A stretch of 64,000 nt of DNA, from the NCBI GenBank assembly GCA_902810705.1, contig CADDYU010000001.1, forward strand, positions 22,541 through 86,540, written 5' to 3'. The stretch is from Methylococcaceae bacterium. Its GTDB lineage: Bacteria > Pseudomonadota > Gammaproteobacteria > Methylococcales > Methylococcaceae. This document shows, piece after piece, positions 59,737 to 64,000 of this stretch (positions within the stretch are counted from its first letter, which is position 1; every line of letters starts with the position of its first letter). The translations under genes and the position numbers were made by a program. Below the pieces are notes generated by a model that saw only the letters and a list, made by a program, of their open reading frames with translations, did not search any database and was not told the origin of the DNA.

Positions 59737-60834
59737 ATGATCCCCATGGTCGATCTGAAGACTCAATACGCCCGGCTCAAGGACGAGATCGACCGGAGTG
59801 TGCGGGAAGTGCTGGAAAGCTGCGCTTTCGTGCTCGGACCCAACGTCAAGGCTTTCGAGGACGAGGCGGCAGCGTATCTGGGTGTGAAACATGCCATCGG
59901 CTGCGCGTCCGGCACCGACGCCCTGCACTTGGCGCTGCGAGCGGCCGGCATCGGGACAGGGGACGAGATCATCACCACGGCCTTTACCTTCATCGCCACG
60001 GCCGAGGCCATCCGCTACGTGGGCGCTACCCCGGTGTTCGTAGACATTGATCCCCTGACCTTCAACCTCGACCCCGCCGCCATCGAAGCCGTTATCACCG
60101 ACAGGACCAAGGCGGTCATGCCGGTGCATCTGTTCGGCCAGCCGGCGGATCTGGCGCGCATTTCGGCGCTTTGCGAACGGCACGGCCTTTTGCTCATCGA
60201 GGACTGTGCCCAATCCTTCGGCGCGTCCATCCAGGGCTGGCAGACCGGCAGCATCGGCCTCGCTTCCGGATTCAGCTTTTTCCCCAGCAAGAACCTGGGC
60301 GGCTACGGCGACGGCGGATTGGTGGCGACGCAATCCGACGAAGTGGCGGCAAAACTCAAGATGCTCCGCAATCACGGCTCCGAGGTGCGCTATTACCACG
60401 ACGCGATCGGCTATAACAGCCGGCTGGACGAAATCCAGGCGGCCATCCTACGGATCAAGTTACGGCATATCGATGACTTCAACACGGCCCGCCGCCGCGC
60501 CGCTCACCGCTATTCGGAATTGCTGGCCGGCCTCCCGGTGGAAACGCCGCACGAGGACGGCCTCGGCGTGCACGTCTATCACCAGTACACCCTGCTCAGC
60601 GATCGGCGCGCTGCCGTCATGGCGGCGCTGCAAAAGGCCGGCATCGCCAGCGCCATTTACTACCCGGTGCCCCTACACCGGCAGAACGTGTTCGCCGCGG
60701 CTTATGCCGATGTGTCGTTGCCGGTGACCGAATCGGTGGCGGCGCGCTGTCTATCGTTACCCATTTATCCTGAGCTGGAAGAAGGCGACATCCGCCGTAT
60801 CGTCCAAGTTATAGGTGACGCCTTGAATGGCTGA
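59737..60834 (+). CDS. gnnB: UDP-2-acetamido-3-keto-glucose aminotransferase, GnnB type (DegT family)
   Basis: A 365-residue PLP-dependent aminotransferase of the DegT/DnrJ/EryC1 family. The PLP lysine is in FFPSKNLGGYGDGG, with IGCASGTDALHLAL and LIEDCAQSFGA as other cofactor-site segments. Paired with GnnA it would give UDP-GlcNAc3N for lipid A. ATG 59737 has a strong AAAGGAG site; a longer in-frame frame upstream overlaps gnnA and is not used. The stop overlaps lpxB by eight bases. Confidence 0.88.
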   Translation: MIPMVDLKTQYARLKDEIDRSVREVLESCAFVLGPNVKAFEDEAAAYLGVKHAIGCASGTDALHLALRAAGIGTGDEIITTAFTFIATAEAIRYVGATPVFVDIDPLTFNLDPAAIEAVITDRTKAVMPVHLFGQPADLARISALCERHGLLLIEDCAQSFGASIQGWQTGSIGLASGFSFFPSKNLGGYGDGGLVATQSDEVAAKLKMLRNHGSEVRYYHDAIGYNSRLDEIQAAILRIKLRHIDDFNTARRRAAHRYSELLAGLPVETPHEDGLGVHVYHQYTLLSDRRAAVMAALQKAGIASAIYYPVPLHRQNVFAAAYADVSLPVTESVAARCLSLPIYPELEEGDIRRIVQVIGDALNG

Positions 60835-62032
60835 GTGCGCGCCCCTGATCATGCTGTCCGCTGGGGAAGCTTCCGGCGACATGCATGCCGCCCAGCTTTT
60901 TCGTGAATTGCAAAAACTCCTCCCCGGCGTCCGCGCCATCGGCATGGGTGGACGAGCGATGCGGGAGGCCGGGGTGGAGCTTTGCTACGATTCCTCTGGA
61001 ATCGGCGTCATCGGCCTTGCGGAAATCGCCCGGCATTACGGCGAGATCCGGCGGGCGCTCAAGCTTATGCAGAAGACGGCTCGCGAGCGGAAACCCGATC
61101 TCCTCATCTGCATCGACTACAAGGAATTCAATTTCCGCCTGGCTAAGGCGGCGAAGGCTTTTGGAATCAAGGTGCTGTTCTACGTGAGTCCCCAGGTTTG
61201 GGCCTGGCGCCCCGGACGGGTGAAGACTTACGGCCGTATCATCGATCACATGGCGGTGATCTTTCCCTTCGAGGTGCCGTTCTACGAGGCGCATCAAGTG
61301 CCGGTAACCTACGTCGGGCACCCGCTGGCAGGCAAGGTGAAGCCGATGATGAGCAGGGAGGCGGCCATGGAAAACTATCACCTTTCCAAGGCAGGCCCCA
61401 TCGTCGGCTTATTGCCGGGTAGCCGCGCCAACGAGATTAAGCAGCTGCTTCCCATGATCTTGGCGGCCGCCAGGCAATTGGCTCGGCAATTCGAGGGCGT
61501 GCAATTCCTGCTGTTCCAAGCACCGTCCGTTGCGGATGAAGCCTTGCACGGACAGCTGGCGAACAGCGGACTGAATGTTCACATCGTCAGAGGTCAGGAT
61601 TACAACGCCCTGCATTGCTGCGACGCCGTTATGACCGTGTCCGGCACGGCCACGCTCGAAACGGCGTTGCTCGGCGTACCCATGGCGATCATCTACCGCC
61701 TGGCGCCGCTCAGTTATTGGCTAGGCCGGATGCTGGTCAGCATTCCCTATATCGGCTTGCCGAACATTCTAGCCGGAAGGTCGATTGTCCGGGAGTTCAT
61801 ACAGCACGAGGCCACGCCGGAGAATATCGCCGGCGAGATTGAGAAAATCCTTCGGGAATCCGAGTACGCGACAGCCATACGGCGGGATTTGCAAGGCATC
61901 AGGGAAGTCTTGGGAGAGCGGAATGGCTCGCTCGAATTGGCGCGGCTTGCGGCCGACATGTTGAACCAGGAGAAAGATGGGCAATCCCTTTTGGACTCTC
62001 GCCAGTTCGCCTCGCCGCCCAGTCACTGCTAG
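60827..62032 (+). CDS. lpxB: Lipid A disaccharide synthase
   Basis: A 401-residue GT19 enzyme that joins UDP-diacylglucosamine and lipid X to form the lipid A disaccharide. The N-terminal MLSAGEASGDMHAAQLF motif, FYVSPQVWAWRPGRVK and the C-terminal VSGTATLETALLGVPMAIIYR region are present. It overlaps gnnB by eight bases, so lpxA-gnnA-gnnB-lpxB is one unit. The tail of about 15 residues is not conserved. The convergent cyclic-di-GMP gene overlaps its 3' end by four bases. Confidence 0.96.
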   Translation: MAECAPLIMLSAGEASGDMHAAQLFRELQKLLPGVRAIGMGGRAMREAGVELCYDSSGIGVIGLAEIARHYGEIRRALKLMQKTARERKPDLLICIDYKEFNFRLAKAAKAFGIKVLFYVSPQVWAWRPGRVKTYGRIIDHMAVIFPFEVPFYEAHQVPVTYVGHPLAGKVKPMMSREAAMENYHLSKAGPIVGLLPGSRANEIKQLLPMILAAARQLARQFEGVQFLLFQAPSVADEALHGQLANSGLNVHIVRGQDYNALHCCDAVMTVSGTATLETALLGVPMAIIYRLAPLSYWLGRMLVSIPYIGLPNILAGRSIVREFIQHEATPENIAGEIEKILRESEYATAIRRDLQGIREVLGERNGSLELARLAADMLNQEKDGQSLLDSRQFASPPSHC

Positions 62033-63792
62033 AGCTTGGGCCGTTCCGGCCTGTATCCATCTTTCATCTCCTCCACATGGAGGACATTCCCGATCCGTTG
62101 TTTAGCCTTCGCTTTCGCGCTGGAAGCCCATTCGGCAATGACATCCCTGGACAAATCACAACATCCCGGCGCGATGGGGACAACGCCGATAGACAGCGTT
62201 ACGAAGGGGAAATGCCGCTGCTGACCGTAGCGGTCGGCCGCGTCGATTCCTCCATTGCGGCGGTGCTCTGCGGTGTAGTACTCGGGAATTACCGCCTCAA
62301 AGGTTCGAAGAAGCTTGTGGCAGCGTTCCCGCCAGTCGGCGCTTCGGAAAAAGACGATAAAGTCGTCGCCGCCGATATGACCGACGAAGTCGGGTTCCGG
62401 GTGAGTGAATTCGATCAACAATCGCCCGGTCAACTGGATCAATTCGTCTCCCCAAACGTAGCCATAAACGTCGTTGTAGGGCTTAAAGTGATCCAGATCG
62501 AAATAGGCGATATGAAATCCCTCGCCGTTCTGCAGGAACTCATCCAGCATTTGTTGAACCAAGACATTGCCGGGCAGCAAGGTGAGTGGACTGGCGTATC
62601 GAGCCCGATTTACTTTTAATTCGGTAATGTTGCGAAGCAAATCCAACAGCATGCCCTTGCCTATATAGCGGCCGCCAGCCGTAATGATGAACTCTTCAAT
62701 GTAATGGTCGGCTGCGTTGATCAGGCCTCGGCTGATTTCTTCCAGCGGAGTCTCCAACTCGAATTTCAACATAGGTTTATGCAGAAAATTCTCGATGGGT
62801 CTACGGCCATAAAGGTCGCGGCCATATCGGCCGGCGAGCAGGTTCAGGATATCGCTGCGCAGGATCAAACCCAAAGGCTCCTCGTGATTCACCACGGCAA
62901 TCGAACGTAAGCCCTCTTGACTGCAGAAGAGCTCGCCAACTGCTTGCATGGGCATGTGCGGCGGCACAATGGGCGTCGGCTTCAGCAAGGTAGCGGCCGT
63001 TAACTTATGCGGAAGCGTTGAATCGCGGGGACGTTCGCTGAACAGCAGTGGATTTAGAGTTGTCTCGGGAAGTGCCTCAGGAGGAGCGAAATAATAGCCT
63101 CGGGCTAGGGTGATGCCTAACCTGCGTAGAACCGCGTACTCCCGCTTGTGCTCGATGCCCTCGGCAATGACCTGGCAATTTAGAGATTTCGCGATCTCCA
63201 GAATGGACATGACGAACTGACGCTTGGTTTGGTCCTCGTCCACGCCTCGGGTAAAATGCCGATCCATCTTGACGAAATCCGGATTAATTTCGGACCAAAG
63301 TTTAAGACCCGAAAAACCGGAGCCGAGATCGTCCAGAGCGACTTGGAAGCCCATCGCGTGGTAGTGCCGCAAGGCGTGCTGAAGGATCATCCGGTCTCCT
63401 ATCGGATGAGTTTCGGTAACTTCGATGACGACCCGCTCCGGATCGATCGCGTACCTTTTGAGATAGGTCAGCGTATGGTCGTGGCTAAAGCTACTGGTGA
63501 ACAGCGTGATCGGGTTAATGTTTATGAATAACCGCCCTGGCAGTTCAAGCTCGGCGAACTGTCGAATGATGAGTTTACGGCAGAGAAAATCCATATCCCG
63601 CAGCCGCTCATGGGCGGCCGCAGCCTCGAACAGGACACTAGGTTCGCGTAGCGGAGAATGGTCGGGACCTCGAATCAATCCTTCATAGCCATAAATCACT
63701 TGCTTATCCAGGGAAGCGATCGGCTGAAACTGCACGATCAATTGTTCATGAGAAATCAAGTGATTGAGCAGATTCTTTAGGTCTTCATCCAT
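62029..63792 (-). CDS. EAL-CBS-GGDEF cyclic-di-GMP signalling protein
   Basis: A 587-residue soluble protein with an unusual domain order: an EAL phosphodiesterase domain first (residues about 10-240), a pair of CBS domains (about 265-395) and a GGDEF domain last (about 410-570). The EAL motif reads EGL (37-39), and the other catalytic acids are seen in ININ, EVTE, LDDLG, VKMD and AEGIE, so hydrolysis of c-di-GMP is plausible. The cyclase motif is GGDDF (474-478) rather than GGDEF or GGEEF, and no RxxD inhibitory site is seen before it, so cyclase activity is doubtful. CBS pairs usually bind adenine nucleotides, suggesting control by energy state. ATG 63792 is used; a TTG four codons upstream is possible. 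Confidence 0.9.
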   Translation of the reverse strand: MDEDLKNLLNHLISHEQLIVQFQPIASLDKQVIYGYEGLIRGPDHSPLREPSVLFEAAAAHERLRDMDFLCRKLIIRQFAELELPGRLFININPITLFTSSFSHDHTLTYLKRYAIDPERVVIEVTETHPIGDRMILQHALRHYHAMGFQVALDDLGSGFSGLKLWSEINPDFVKMDRHFTRGVDEDQTKRQFVMSILEIAKSLNCQVIAEGIEHKREYAVLRRLGITLARGYYFAPPEALPETTLNPLLFSERPRDSTLPHKLTAATLLKPTPIVPPHMPMQAVGELFCSQEGLRSIAVVNHEEPLGLILRSDILNLLAGRYGRDLYGRRPIENFLHKPMLKFELETPLEEISRGLINAADHYIEEFIITAGGRYIGKGMLLDLLRNITELKVNRARYASPLTLLPGNVLVQQMLDEFLQNGEGFHIAYFDLDHFKPYNDVYGYVWGDELIQLTGRLLIEFTHPEPDFVGHIGGDDFIVFFRSADWRERCHKLLRTFEAVIPEYYTAEHRRNGGIDAADRYGQQRHFPFVTLSIGVVPIAPGCCDLSRDVIAEWASSAKAKAKQRIGNVLHVEEMKDGYRPERPKL

Positions 63793-63927
63793 TTTCGCGG
63801 GCAATGTGGTCTTTGTTGTAACGAGAAAGTTATTGTCAAAATTATGTTGCAGTCTAATAAGTCTAGGCCAGCTTAGCTAGAAAGTTTCTTTTATAGCTAA
63901 TTTGATATCTTGTACTTACATAAGCAC

Positions 63928-63995
63928 TCAACTTACGAGGACAACGCAACGGTAGCCGGTCTTCGTCGGCGATGCCGCTTTCCGGCGTAAGTTGA
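63928..63995. repeat. Inverted repeat at the right edge
   Basis: TCAACTTACG (63928-63937) and CGTAAGTTGA (63986-63995) are exact inverted repeats around 48 bases. This could be a hairpin, a small mobile-element end or chance; the window stops just beyond it. Confidence 0.3.
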
Positions 63996-64000
63996 AAATT

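Overview
The window comes from a gammaproteobacterial methanotroph, most likely of the Methylococcaceae. It carries a stand-alone gene for the membrane-bound methane monooxygenase C subunit (pmoC, 514-1383). The housekeeping order recA-recX-alaS-lysC-csrA-tRNA-Ser followed by rpsP-rimM-trmD-rplS is typical of Gammaproteobacteria. Base composition is GC-rich by eye (near 60%), with AT-richer patches around 16.5-17.5 kb and 29.2-30.2 kb that look acquired.

Layout. 1-1.4 kb: the end of a SpoIIE-type phosphatase gene and the solitary pmoC. 1.5-8.4 kb: a four-gene oligopeptide-type (Yej/Opp) ABC importer operon with a hicBA toxin-antitoxin pair between its two permease genes. 8.4-11.9 kb: two paralogous HEAT-repeat proteins flanking a frameshifted haem-binding-type (GlcG/HbpS-like) gene, then a lone solute-binding protein. 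12.3-27.8 kb: a cell-surface polysaccharide cluster with APS kinase, an O-antigen ligase/polymerase-like protein, a Wzm/Wzt ABC exporter, a sulfotransferase, a pyruvyl transferase, two tandem GT2 and four GT4 glycosyltransferases, and an asparagine-synthase-type amidotransferase whose gene carries a REP-like repeat in frame. APS kinase plus sulfotransferase suggests a sulfated polysaccharide.

27.8-39.0 kb (minus strand): pmbA, an AT-rich glycosyltransferase-like gene, remnants of a brnT-type toxin-antitoxin pair, then the conserved maf-rng-yhdP-nit-tldD series. 39.1-40.8 kb: rlmH and nadA. 41-48.2 kb: glycogen metabolism, with glgB-glgA on minus and glgC plus malQ on plus. 48.4-57.9 kb: recA, recX, alaS, lysC, csrA, tRNA-Ser(GCT), rpsP, rimM, trmD, rplS, ogt and xerD. 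58.0-62.0 kb: lpxA-gnnA-gnnB-lpxB, predicting lipid A built on 2,3-diamino-glucosamine with amide-linked acyl chains. 62.0-63.8 kb: a convergent EAL-CBS-GGDEF cyclic-di-GMP protein.

Most of the window is conserved housekeeping. The unusual parts are the pmoC insertion, the sulfation-capable polysaccharide cluster, the repeat inside asnB, the decayed loci at 9.3-10.2 and 30.3-30.6 kb, and the toxin-antitoxin pair inside the transporter operon. No CRISPR array, complete insertion sequence, prophage or rRNA gene was seen.
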